Shown here: piece after piece, positions 23,501-33,984 of the stretch
Layout: each line of letters opens with the position of its first letter
How positions within the stretch are numbered: the first letter of the stretch is position 1
Source of the DNA: Owenia fusiformis
Taxonomy: Eukaryota; Annelida; Polychaeta; Sabellida; Oweniidae
DNA length: 64,000 nt
Direction: 5' to 3'
NCBI GenBank assembly: GCA_903813345.2
Contig: CAIIXF020000009.1
Location: forward strand, 30,292,740 to 30,356,739
The notes under the pieces: generated by a model
The model's database searches: none
What the model saw: only the letters and a program-made list of their open reading frames with translations
What the model was told of the DNA's origin: nothing
Program-made: the position numbers and the translations under genes

Positions 23501-26121
23501 TATGTGTACTTTGGCTGCTACAAATAAATGATTAGTAAAGGGGCACTATGCATAATTTAGAAGAAAAAAGGATCAAATGATCATTAAAACATAACATACA
23601 ATCAAACATCAGTGATTCAATAGCCCTGTCTTAAAGTGGGTCCTAGGGTAGGGACACATTAATTAAAAGCTTTCTAGGCGTTTTCTAGGCCATTGATTAG
23701 ATGGTGGTTGTAAGTACCCCAAATCTGTAGAAACTTCCCAATAGTGAAGTTGGGACTGACTCTCCATATTTGATTGTAGACAAGTATCGCCTCAGAAATG
23801 CATTAGATGCTACGATTTAAGTTTCAATTGTAAAATTCCTGGCAATTCCGAGTCATATTTGTACACTTAACGAAATAAAATTGATGAAAATTATGCAACA
23901 TTTGTTAATTATCAGCCATATTGAGCGTTATACACACACCTAATATGGTTATATCAAACCATTAAATACTGATTCTCTATCCATACCTCAAGGGAAAATG
24001 TGATTAGTTTGATGGCTCAGCTCAGAAAAATCTGTTCTCCAAATGAATGATCAGGTGATTGCATAGACCAATGGAAAAGGCTCTTTCAGCCATTTGCAGG
24101 ACTTGTAACGATACCGAATCAGCATTGTTTTTAAATAACTCTTGATTGAAAAGATGGCAACACTTCCATCAAAAATGAATGAAGCATGTGGTACAAATAA
24201 ATTCGTCATCTTTCGTTGACATTTGTAAAACTTAAGATATAAAATTTGACAGATAGGAACATTTTTTGATAATTTGTTGTAAACTCTGATGTGGTCCGTC
24301 TAAGCTGTTTTTGGTGTCCGTCCAATGAAAGTTCAAAATAATATTTTGCCAAAGAATGCTGAAAATATGGAGCGTCTTTAATTGGCTTACATACTTGTTC
24401 CTATCAAATCCTTTCTGGTCAATCATTTTTTCTTGTTTCCTAATGCAGTTGTAGAATAAAAAAAAACTTGCCCACTTAAGACTTCTGACTTATATTTGCA
24501 AAGGCTATGATGATCACCTTGCCCTCTATGATAACTATGATTATAGAAACTCATAATATACGCTAATCTGAGCCTTTATATTCAAATTATTTTGCTAACA
24601 AAGGCATTTAATACAATAAAAATGCCCCCACAAATGCCCCCAATTTGTAAATGATAGAATCCAACTACTTATAGATCTCCATATCATTGGTTGTTTAGAA
24701 AAATTCTTAGATGCTAACTCTGTTAGCAAAGTAAATATGCTTTTGCATGGTAACACTGAACTTAGTAATGAAGATAATACACATCTTCTGAAAGCAACTT
24801 TAAAATTCCTAAAAGCAACCAAGATTGACTAACATGTATATTACACCATCCCATAATTTACACCACTGCACACCATTTTTTGTAAAGCATTCTAATATCA
24901 GCTTTAATTGTACTTTTTCCTTTTTGTTTATATATGAATAGTTACGAATAATTGTAACAAATTTGTATTTGTATTGCATATAAGTGTATGGTATATTTAC
25001 TTCGAAGTTCAACACAAATGTTAAATTGATTAACCTTGTTGAATTTTCATTGTATGAAATTAAATGTTATAATATATGAACTTGAAATAAAAATGATTAA
25101 TAAAAAAAAAATACAATATAATATTAAAACTCTTCTTGTTTGTTTTCAGGGGTTTGGCTTTGTGGTTTTTAAGGAACCTGGGCCAGTTCAAAGAATTTTG
25201 GGAGAAAAAGTAAGTATTTCTTAAAAAAAGTGGATGCTTTATACATCTTCAATTCATTTTATATTTGTTCATTTAATAGTAAAAGAACAATCTGTACAGA
25301 AAGTTAAATTAATTTGCAATGATGCTGTAATTTGCGTCTGATGGTGCGGGATGGTGACAGTATGCCTGCTGTCATAGGCCTCCTCACTTAGTTGACGAAC
25401 TCCATCACTGAGCAAAACTCACTATTTTTATATATCTCCACAACAACATACTTGCTCAATCCGCCAAATTAAAAAGGCTGTCAAATTAAAGCAACATGTT
25501 TATGTTGTGTATGACTTTTTCTGAAATGATTTATATATGTACAAATTTTTTTTGAATTGATACCAGTCCTTGAGATTGAGGGTTCAAATCCTGGCAGTGA
25601 TATTTGTTTTTTCTTCATTTTTTAACCACAGTGCATTTTCTTGATATTTTTTTTATGTTTGGCACCTAGTCATATTTTTTACTTTCAGTGGTTTTAAGAT
25701 TTTTTTCTCAATATATCTTCAATACTGTGCCCATAACTTGGTCTCAAGATATATCTAAGGTATAAGTATTACATGATCAATGATATTGGGATATCACTGA
25801 TTGTACAAGGGAGCCACCTAAGAAACTACTTCTTTAACCAATATATTGATCTTATTTCAGCCTATAATGTTCCAAGGCCATCGCTTGAATGTAGAGGAGA
25901 AGAAACAACGCAGCGAGACCGGAGGAAGACCAGGGAGTGGCACCAGGAGTGGACGTGGTGGAAGTCTTGGCCCCAGGGGTCCAGGAGGTCCTGGAGGGCC
26001 TCGAGGAGGTGGACGTGGCGGGGGTATGGGTGGAGGAGGCCCTGGGGGTAGAACAGATAACAGAGGGGGAGGCGGAGGAGGAATGAGGGGTGGAGGTGGA
26101 TTCTCCGGCCCTAGACGTTAG
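14576..26121 (+). CDS. G3BP: G3BP: Ras-GAP SH3-binding protein, stress-granule scaffold
   Basis: Eleven coding exons give 492 aa, close to human G3BP1 and G3BP2: 14576-14670, 17000-17081, 17816-17917, 18369-18567, 20232-20346, 20596-20735, 21102-21276, 21694-21884, 23405-23463, 25150-25209 and 25861-26121. All junctions are GT-AG and in frame. Residues 1-140 form the NTF2-like dimerisation domain ([13 protein letters not shown] near the start, [12 protein letters not shown] near the end; the groove residues F15 and F33 are kept). An acidic, Glu/Pro-rich linker follows, then a KTFSWA motif, an RRM at about 338-412 (RNP2 LFVGNL 340-345, RNP1 GFGFVVF 387-393) and a Gly/Arg-rich RGG tail. The family binds RNA and nucleates cytoplasmic stress granules. 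The coding start lies in an exon that opens at 14554 after an acceptor, so a non-coding exon should exist upstream. Several introns host C/D snoRNAs, and one holds a 1,175-bp hAT derivative. Confidence 0.95.
15940..16009 (+). ncRNA. C/D snoRNA family 2, diverged copy, G3BP intron 1
   Basis: The segment shares TGATGAT...TCTTGCCCTCTATGATAACTATGATTA with the good copies at 21534 and 24503 and ends in CTGAGCC (box D plus stem). The antisense element just before box D is altered (TATCGTATTCATTATT instead of the ATACGCTAAT type), so it probably no longer guides the same 18S site. It is a likely decaying copy. Confidence 0.5.
19876..19960 (+). pseudogene. Degenerate U16 snoRNA copy, G3BP intron 4
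   Basis: It starts TTTGTAATGATGTTGTTATTTG and keeps the downstream words GACAGTATGTCTGTTGTCATAGACCTCCTCACC of the intact U16 copies with several C-to-T or G-to-A type changes. It has no box D with closing GCAA stem where expected. It is a decayed relic of the intronic U16 family. Confidence 0.6.
20407..20508 (+). ncRNA. SNORD16: C/D-box snoRNA U16, copy 1 (G3BP intron 5)
   Basis: Terminal stem TTGC/GCAA encloses box C (AATGATG) and box D (CTGA). The D'-side antisense element GTAATTTGCG before CTGA is complementary to 18S rRNA CGCAAATTAC, and the +5 rule points to the first A of the AAA, matching the known U16 target (human 18S A484). The internal stem words GACAGT-TGCCTGCTGTC and GTTGACGA also match vertebrate U16. 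It lies inside an intron of G3BP, so splicing of the host pre-mRNA would release it. Confidence 0.88.
20897..20998 (+). ncRNA. SNORD16: C/D-box snoRNA U16, copy 2 (G3BP intron 6)
   Basis: It is 102 nt and nearly identical to copy 1: stem TTTGC/GCAAA, box C AATGATG, guide GTAATTTGCG upstream of CTGA, and box D CTGA. The changes (GATGGTGC to GATAGTGC, AGGCC to AGACC, GTTGACG to GTTGAAG) avoid the guide and the boxes. Confidence 0.87.
21534..21605 (+). ncRNA. C/D snoRNA family 2, copy 1 (G3BP intron 7)
   Basis: A 72-nt segment with perfect closing stem GGCT/AGCC, box C ATGATGA and box D CTGA. The stretch TAATATACGCTA before box D is the complement of the conserved 18S segment TAGCGTATATTA (12 nt). 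A second element, CTTGCCCTC, is complementary to 18S GAGGGCAAG, which lies a few tens of bases upstream in the rRNA. I cannot name the vertebrate counterpart with certainty. It is intronic in G3BP. Confidence 0.8.
22052..23226. mobile_element. 1,175-bp non-autonomous hAT element in G3BP intron 8
   Basis: Ends are inverted repeats TAGGGGTCAAACGGTT and AACCGTTTGACCCCTA, and the exact 8-bp duplication GAAGAGAC flanks both sides (22044-22051 and 23227-23234). TAGGGGT-type termini with an 8-bp duplication are diagnostic of hAT elements. Near the ends are GGTTAACCG/CGGTTAC-type sub-repeats. No transposase ORF is left. Confidence 0.88.
23264..23312 (+). pseudogene. Fragment of U16 snoRNA, G3BP intron 8
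   Basis: TGCAGTAATGTAGTAATTTGTGTCT is like the 5' part of U16 (box C region plus guide), and ATTTGTGTCTGATACTGCAGG repeats the guide and D' part. The 3' half with box D is missing. It appears to be a broken copy just outside the hAT insertion. Confidence 0.45.
24503..24574 (+). ncRNA. C/D snoRNA family 2, copy 2 (G3BP intron 9)
   Basis: 72 nt with stem GGCT/AGCC, box C ATGATGA, box D CTGA, and the same two antisense elements (CTTGCCCTC and TAATATACGCTA) as the copy at 21534. The two differ at only a few positions, mostly in the loop after box C. Both guide regions are kept unchanged, as expected if selection still acts on them. Confidence 0.8.
25314..25415 (+). ncRNA. SNORD16: C/D-box snoRNA U16, copy 3 (G3BP intron 10)
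   Basis: 102 nt with stem TTTGC/GCAAA, box C AATGATG, guide GTAATTTGCG next to CTGA, the internal stem GACAG/CTGTC, and box D CTGA. It differs from copy 1 only near the 3' end (GACGAACTCCATCACTGA against GACGATCTCTATTACTGA). It lies about 105 nt downstream of exon 10 and about 445 nt upstream of the last G3BP exon. Confidence 0.88.
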
Positions 26122-26398
26122 GACAGAGCGACATTTGTATGGTGCTTTTCCAAAGAAAGTATGCAATTCTGCTGCATGATAAACAAGCTCTCTATGTGTA
26201 TATTGACTATTTATACAGGTGCAATGCGAGTGGCACTGTCAGTTACTGTGATCGTGTGATTTCTGGAATTAGTTACCTGAGGATTGATTCCTATAGGTGA
26301 ACTGTGAGAGAGCTTTATATCACTATGCCTTTAACTTGTATCATTCCTTGTCGATGTAGGAACAGCAGTCAATGTAAGCTGGCGTTTTTACATATGTA

Positions 26399-26404
26399 AA
26401 TAAA
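26399..26404 (+). promoter_or_regulatory. Candidate polyadenylation signal of G3BP
   Basis: AATAAA lies 278 bp after the G3BP stop codon. A GT-rich tract follows some distance downstream. Another AATAAA near 27484 could serve a longer 3' UTR. Only transcript data would decide. Confidence 0.5.
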
Positions 26405-26421
26405 AGACAAGATAGTATATA

Positions 26422-28736
26422 ACGGGTCGGGGCCTCGTTTAGATTGACTGCCTAAGAGACAATGTAGCCATTAAGTTATTGAGTAATATCATCGCTGGCG
26501 GGCAGAGCCAGAATTGCATATTTTCCCTCCCCCTCGTGGTGTTATGTTGTGTTTATTTTGTACATGTGTCGATGCATAATTCTACTTTGGGGATATGATT
26601 AATGTATGTTTAACATTAAGCCATTATGTGTATAAAAATCAGGCATCAAATCTCAGCTTAAATATTGATATATATAAATAATAACTATACATATTGAACA
26701 GAAATGATTGGGTGAGCAAGAACAGAGAAAGAAGGAAGTATTTTCTAATTGTTAGGCAGTTTTTACATACCATGTTGACCCTGGTCATTAAAACTATAAT
26801 GAATAAAATGCCATGTAATTTATGTAAAAGTTCTATGCAAAGTCTATAGGTTTAACATGTACAGGTTCTCTGTTTCTCTGGGGCTAAGGCATGGCATTCT
26901 TGTGTACAGCCTTATGGTGTGATTGGTTAAAGCGGCTATGGCGTCACCAGTTTTTGTAGCCTTTGTACTTAGAGCGTTAGCATGGAGTAGGTCTCTGTGT
27001 ATAAATGGAATGTCAGTTGCTTATGTGCCAATGATGTGATGTAAATACAAGGTTGCATGGTTAAATATTTAGCATAAATAAATGTAACATTACGATTGTA
27101 TTTATTTTCACACGGAATCAATGTTTCTTGATTTAATATATTATGTATTATAATGTACTTCAGAGTGTAGTGTATATTTATATGGGACCTACTCCATGCT
27201 TTCTTTACTTTCTTAATTGATAACTGCTTCTTTATCAATTCACATTGCCCAAATAGCATGTGTTTTACAGTGTAATAATACTATATTTTATAATTCTGCT
27301 CAAAGCATTCATCTCTGTTATGATTTTGTCACAGTATTTTTAAGTTCTTTGATTTGTAATCAAAGTAAGCATAGTAAAATTGAAACCTGTTTGATTCGAA
27401 AGTTAAGATCTCTATGAACTGCATCCGAGGTATAATACATCATATTGAGAGCTAATACTGAGAGGTCAGGGTAAAATATGTCAAATAAAGCTGCAATATT
27501 TTACAGTTAAAACATAATTATGCTACTGGAAACTTCACACACTAAAATGTCCATATTTAGCATAAAGATATATTTACTCTTCCTGCCATCTTATTATGGA
27601 AAAATAATATCTTGTAAAATAAAATTCCTACCATTATTAATAATCAATAACTGTTAAGCCTTCAAAAGTACCTGTATGTACAGATTAAATTGCATTGACA
27701 ACTGAAATGTCACATAGAGGTCATGAGAAAGGTGAACAGTTAGTACATGAAGGATGTCACCAAGAGTAGATAGAAAGAAGTTTGATATTAAATGTGGAGA
27801 GGTCCCCACTGTCCATAGTCTGGTTCAATAGCCCTGATCAACGATCTTAACCTCTCCATATTTTGTGTAGTATATTATATTGTGTTTTGTCAGAACTGCA
27901 CATGTTTTTGAAAAAAATAAATAAAAAAATCCTAGGAAATTTTTTCGCATAAATATGTATTGTTTATTGTTTAACATGGGATCTTTATATGACTTGTGCC
28001 TTTCTGTCCTTGGGGTGTACTGAAATATTCTTAAATGTTGAAACTGTCTTCATTGCTGTCTTAATGTTCAACTTGATTTAATACCACAAGACCGATCTTA
28101 CACTAGAGGAAACATGATCTCATCTCAGTCTCAGTTGTATAGCCCAGCCATCACGTGTGCTTCAACAACTACACAATGGACTTGACTGTCAATACACCAA
28201 TGGTAAATGTCATGACGATTAAAGAACTAATTTTTGTAAAAGTACAGATCAGACATATGAATAGAAACCAGGGTTGTGAACAGTTGGCAAGCCATACTTA
28301 AGAACTGAAAGTGACAGCCCGCTTACTGATATAAATGAATTGATGTTTTGTACACAAAAATACCCATAAGCATGACATTTTGAAAATGGCCGCCATTTTT
28401 ATTTAAAGTGTGTTTAACCTTTTTTGTATACTCGTAAGCATGGCACACTGTTTTATGAAACTCTGGCTAGAAGGTGTGGCCATTTTGAAAATGACCGACA
28501 TTTTTACGTGTGTTATATTACATTTTTTACTTAACACCTAAAGTAATGAAGCGATTATATTTTGTTCACATTTGATGTGTGAATACTCATAAGCATGGTA
28601 AACTGTCGTATGCCACTTTTGGGTTAAGTAGTGGGCCATTTGAAAAATGGCAACCGTCAACATGTACGTGTGCGCGACTTTGTTGAAATTCTAGGTGTAC
28701 CTACTTAAAAACATATATTACAGTTTCTTGTGACAT
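26422..28736. other. Gene-free interval after G3BP
   Basis: There is no supportable coding exon. The first kilobase may be a long alternative 3' UTR. Around 28385-28640 the sequence has repeated CCATTTTGAAAATGGC-like palindromic words, typical of dispersed invertebrate repeats. Confidence 0.45.
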
Positions 28737-29420
28737 GTCCATATGCACCCTTGGTATACGCAGCTAACGAAAATTGACCGGTACGGGTCAAAAAGCTGGA
28801 CCGGTACGGGTTAACGGTTTTATTTGAATTTAAAACGGCCATAACTTGCTCAATATTGACTTCCTCGTGTCTAATTTGAAATATATGATGCCTCCCAATG
28901 CTTTTAAGTACCCCAGTTTTTTACAGATTTTTAAACGGACCAAAACTCTCTAAATGCGCATTTATGCTCTTTTCTCTCGAGAACGACTGTCTCATTTTCA
29001 CGATAACTTTTATTTAGTACTTCTAACATATAAGATCTATTTTTCCCCATCAAGGTATGATCATTAACTCACAAGATGTAAATAGCATGTCATTTACATC
29101 ATACCTTGATGGTAAAAAATAAATCTTATATGTTAGAAGTACGAAATAAAAGTTATCGTGAAAATGAGACAGTCGTTCTCGAGAGAAGAGAGCATAAAAG
29201 CGCATTTAGAGAGTTTTGGTCCGTTTAAAAATCTGTAAAAAATTGGGGTACTTAAAAGCATCGGGAGGTATCATATATTTCAAATTAGACACGAGGAAGT
29301 CAATATTGAGCAAGTTATGGCTGTTTTAAATTCAAATAAAACCGTTAACCCGTACCGGTCCAGCTTTTGACCCGTACCGGTCAATTTTCGTTAGCTGCGT
29401 ATACCAAGGGTGATATGGAC
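28737..29420. repeat. 684-bp near-perfect palindrome (foldback element)
   Basis: From GTCCATATGCACCC at the left to GGGTGATATGGAC at the right the sequence is self-complementary with few mismatches; each arm is about 325 bp and a short unpaired centre lies near 29063-29097. The arms contain GACCGGTACGGGTCA-like sub-palindromes near the ends. The centre has its own 9-bp stem (GATGTAAAT/ATTTACATC). No ORF of note is present. It probably spreads as a foldback-type MITE. Confidence 0.8.
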
Positions 29421-30100
29421 CACGTTTGAATTTGAGGTCAAGAAAACGTGCTCGTATCCATTTTGAGATCTTTCTGAAGAACGTTTTAAAATACTAAAAT
29501 CGAATGCAATATATTATTTCAATTGAAAATAGATAAGACTACAGTAGATTTATCAGGTTAATTGTAATATAGACTTTTACATCGAAAAGTCCCAAAATAG
29601 CCGCAAATGTTGAAGATGTATCTTACATCTTAAAACCTCGTGTTTATTTTGAAAAAATCAAATGTCCTCGCAAACCCAAAATATACATTAAAGTCATGAT
29701 TGCTAGTTGTTGAGCTTGCTATTTATTTTTTCATCCTGCACGTGTTCAGAACGTTTCGTGTTCACGTGCAGGATTCTCAATGTTGTTGGCTGGTTAATTG
29801 TTATTACACGAGCGACATACCAACGTGTAATTCGAAGCTAAGAGTTTTCATTATTAATAACCAGAACAGAAACGCCAACACAAAATGAGCTGATCATTTT
29901 ACTTATGTTTTAAACCGAGAGTGAAACCAGAATCGTGCATTCATATGAATATATTTATATTAGAATTCTATTTATATAAGATCCCAGCTGATATCATGCA
30001 AAGAGAATGTATGTATTTTAATAGAGATTGAATACATGTTGGAGTTGATATGTTATAATTTGTGATTCCTCAAAGGTTGGATATATATACACACACGCGT
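29421..30100. other. Gene-free stretch
   Basis: I see no gene. A short inverted repeat, CCTGCACGTG...CACGTGCAGG, lies at about 29735-29774, and a related CACGTGCAGGAT word recurs near 57116. Confidence 0.4.
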
Positions 30101-30101
30101 C

Positions 30102-30269
30102 AATGGCGGATCCAAAAGCTACAAGGGGGGGGGGGGGGGGGGGCACATTTCAAATCTGAACTTTTTTGGCCCCTTTGAACCAAAATTGGGTCTTAATTTA
30201 GAAAATTCAAGGCCCATTTTTGAAAATTTGTTCTAAAATGCCCAAAAGGCCGCCTATATCCACCACTGC
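30102..30269. mobile_element. Short TIR element with TGGCGGATCC end and poly-G tract
   Basis: The left end CAATGGCGGATCC and the right end (complement TGCAGTGGTGGATA) are inverted repeats of the CAGTGGCGGATCC type common in small hAT derivatives of invertebrates. A run of about 20 G follows the left end. The remaining 120 bases have no coding capacity. Confidence 0.5.
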
Positions 30270-30822
30270 AAGTTTAATTTACAAAAAGCCTCGTAACGAA
30301 GGATTTTGAAAGTGTTACACAGACACAAAATTCTTCGTTACAAAACTTTTTGTCAAAATGCATCCTAGCAGATCGAACTGTGTATTAGGTACCAATTACT
30401 ATATCTAGTATTCAGAGGTTATCACGCCCGTAAAACAGACAAAATGAGTGAAGGGGCGGAAATATTGCATTGAACGACTTTTGCTAAAAAATTCAGCATC
30501 TGGAGTGGTGACATATGGTTATAGTCTCCAACTCTTTTTATAGACGGTGTTCGACGGTTGCATGGTGTTTTGCGTTCGGCTGTTGGCGTCTGTAACTTCC
30601 AATAATAAACTATGTAGACGGACTTCAATATTTTAATGTCAAAACATTTTTTGCCAATATATGTTAACATGGCAAAAATAAGTGAACATTGAAGGTCAAA
30701 AACGTATTTCTTCAACTTGATGTTGCTCAAATTGAGAAACTCTCACAATCATCTTCAAGTTTTAAGAAGTTCAAATCTGAGTTTTGATTTGAGAGTTGAC
30801 CTTAATGACCTGTAATTTTTTC

Positions 30823-33800
30823 AAAGGAGGGCGAGTTGTTTGTAGAATGAATCGGGGGATTTTTTTCATGAATTTCGCTTATGTTTTTCATCCAAAAAAC
30901 ATCAATACACTTTAAAAAAATTTGTTTACTTTAAGATTACACCATGTAATCCAAAAATATATTTCTCGTTTTCAAAGATAATCCATGGATTAACACCCAG
31001 GTATTTTTATTTTTCAAACTTCAGAGGGCTGGGAATCATTGATGCTCAACGCTTTTGAATATGATAAATGCTGTTTTAAATAGGTTTTACGTATGCCATT
31101 AATTTCTCAAATTATGTAAGCTGAATGAGCCCTAGAATATTCTCTTGGAGGAATCCAATGGTAATCCAATGGTAGTTCCAAGCAGATTTTTAGATGGCAG
31201 GTAAGTAAATTCTTTAGTACTCGCCTTATTGGGTTGAGTTAGTTTATATTCAAAAATTATATATGATTCTGTAAAGATGTCAGTGTGGATGCTATATAGA
31301 TTGCACACGTATGGTAAGCTGTATAATCCTATATTATGTAACACGAGTACAGTTTTGGTTGACATGATTGTGACTGAGTGAGAGATTAAACTCTTTAAGG
31401 TAGTTCTGCATGTTGATAATTTTTACTAATTTTGGTGATGAATAAATTATCTGATATTTATAAATTGGGCAAAATTTTTTACATTTTAAGTGGATATAAA
31501 GAATTATGGTAACATACACATGGACCATGCATACACATACAATTACAAATGTGAAAATATTGTCCCTTTCATTGATTATCGGTATTTTTAATCATGAAAA
31601 TTATTGAAAAATATCGAGACATGTCTACCTTAAAATCAAATTGGCTTACAAGTACCCTAAGCTATTTTTACATTTTTATTGCAAGAAAATCTTTTTGCAA
31701 GGGTTACAAAGGTTGAAATATTGTGGTGGCTCTATTTGGCTGGAGTTTAATATTCAGACCTAGCTATAGGTATTATTACATTTATATGTACACTAGTATC
31801 TTGTTGACCTATATTCAGCACTGTATTGATGAATGGGCCACTTATTAGGGCCAATATTCAATCATAAAGTGCATCCTACACATCCCAACATATTATCCAA
31901 ATATGTTATTAATTAATGAAACATAACAGTATAATCTTTGGATTTAGAAAGTTGTATGGGATTTCATTAGTATAAAAGTTGCTTTTGAAGCATTTTTCTA
32001 TAGACATTTTGTAGGAAAAAATGATGGAAAAAATGTATAATCTTTTAATTTGAAGTATGACCTGAATCGATTGCAAACTTTATATTTGCACATCTGATGT
32101 GATATACCATTTGTGTCATACTGTGAAATTATTTAATTTGCAATCGATTCAGGTGATAGTGTATTTTAGGTATTTTTGTGAAAATCAATAGAAACCAATG
32201 GCCTCTATTGGAATTGATGATATCCACATGTAAGGTCAATGGAGCCCATTCAATGGCAAGTCAATACACCCTTGCTGAACTAAATGACCTCAACCTCAGC
32301 CCATGTGGGTCCAAACGCCCAAATATTTTCCACAGTATTATGTGACATTGAATTCTTTATGTTACACCTAAAAATGATTCATTTTTTTCATGGGGATATC
32401 ATAATGGAAAGTGCACTAGACCCTTATTGTAATTGTATGATATCGTATTTGTGATTTGAATATACACTGTGATATTTGAGAAAAAGAATGTTTTGTTTTA
32501 GTTTCATTGCAATTTATAACCCTAATATCCTTCCCAGAATCCTTCCTTGTCTTCCAATTTTCTAATAACCTCAGAAGTTCCTACTTTTTTAAAAAAATAC
32601 AATTTTCCATGATCATTTTTATGTCACCACCACAAGTGGTGACATATTGTTATGGTCTCAAACTTTTTTGTGGACGGTGTTCAGTGGTTGGTGTTTATCA
32701 TTTGGCAGTTGGTGTTTGGCAGTTGGTGTCTGTAACAAATGGCAGGTGTTGACATTTTGCATGTGAATGCCTTGTCTTATAATGTAGCCAACTGCAATGG
32801 ATGTAAAACGGATACAGTTAACTAATACATTTCTTGGCATCAATAGACTAGGTGCGAGTAGAAATAATCTTGATTTACGTCATTAAATATTCAAAATTCA
32901 GTTAAAGTGATGTCATATTTGAAATATGCATGTAAAAGTACATCTAGAAATATGGTTTCGAAAATTGTTTATCAACTTTGAAAATTTAATTTTTTTTGAA
33001 AATGTGACTTCTTGTTCGGGTTGATTCCCCATAGACCCCATGATACAAAATCACAAAAAGTGAAATATCTTTTCTTGTATTGGATAGATAACATTTTCTT
33101 TTACTGGACATATTTCAGTTTGCATAACTATAGATACATAAGGGTTATATGAAAATTGAATCATTAAAATAGATGTGATTTAAGTTTAAGGGAACTTTCT
33201 CCTATACCTGCCATGCTATCTGACCCGAACGAGCCACCTGGTGGTGAATCTGGTAACTACCTACTCGCATCTGTGTTATTCAAATCATATGCTAATTTTA
33301 AATGAAAATGCTTTTTTCATGTTTTACCACTCATAAATGCCATAATATCTCGATGTAACATTCAGGAAAATATGGCTATCAACAAGTTTTGAATTCTTAC
33401 AATCCTGGAAGTTGTACATGTAAGCGTGCACATCTGTCAGTTCAGTTTATGTGTAAAAGTTAATCCCCTAAGCCTTAATACCTGATGCATGAAATATTAT
33501 GAATGAGTTACATAATATGTACTCGTGCTATTTAGGTAAATGTTGTGCTGTTTCACCAGATTTGACTGACATCTTTAAATAACAACAATTTGATTTGATG
33601 ATCAGACAGCAACAAAACATATTAAGTGGCCAGGACAAAAGAATGTTATTATGATAGGCATTCTAGGGATTAAGGAATGCATTCAGCTTACATAATTTGA
33701 GAAATTATTGGCATACGTAAAACCTATTTAAAACAGCATTTATCGTATTCAAAAGCGTTGAGCATCATTGATTCCCAGCCCTCTGAAGATTGAAAAATAA

Positions 33801-33984
33801 AAATACCTGGGTGTTAATCCATGGATTATCTTTGAAAATGAGAAATATATTTTTGGATTACATGGTGTAATCTTAAAGTAAACAAAATGTTTTAAAGTGT
33901 ATTGATGTTTTTTGGATGAAAAACATAAGCGAAATTCATGAAAAAAATCCCCCGATTCATTCTACAAACAACTCGCCCTCCTTT
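30823..33984. repeat. Long inverted repeat: 305-bp arms around 2.55 kb
   Basis: The left arm 30823-31127 starts AAAGGAGGGCGAGTTG, and the right arm 33680-33984 is its reverse complement with only scattered differences. The interior holds no gene. It does hold a 17-bp perfect stem CCTGAATCGATTGCAAA (32061-32077 against 32137-32153). A repeat with the words GTGGTGACATAT and GACGGTGTTC occurs just outside the left arm (about 30510) and again inside (about 32635). The unit could be a large foldback transposon or two inverted insertions of one element. Confidence 0.65.

Noticed and set aside
25581-25591. GGTTCAAATCC, a tRNA B-box-like word
   Set aside because: There is no A box at proper distance and no cloverleaf could be drawn; it is taken as chance or a tiny SINE remnant.
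25852-26166. Ser/Thr/Pro-rich minus-strand ORF of 104 codons
   Set aside because: It is the antisense shadow of the Gly/Arg-rich last exon of G3BP.
30125-30144. Poly-G tract (and a similar one near 17956) as a G-quadruplex regulator
   Set aside because: One lies inside a MITE and the other in an intron; homopolymer length is also unreliable in assemblies.
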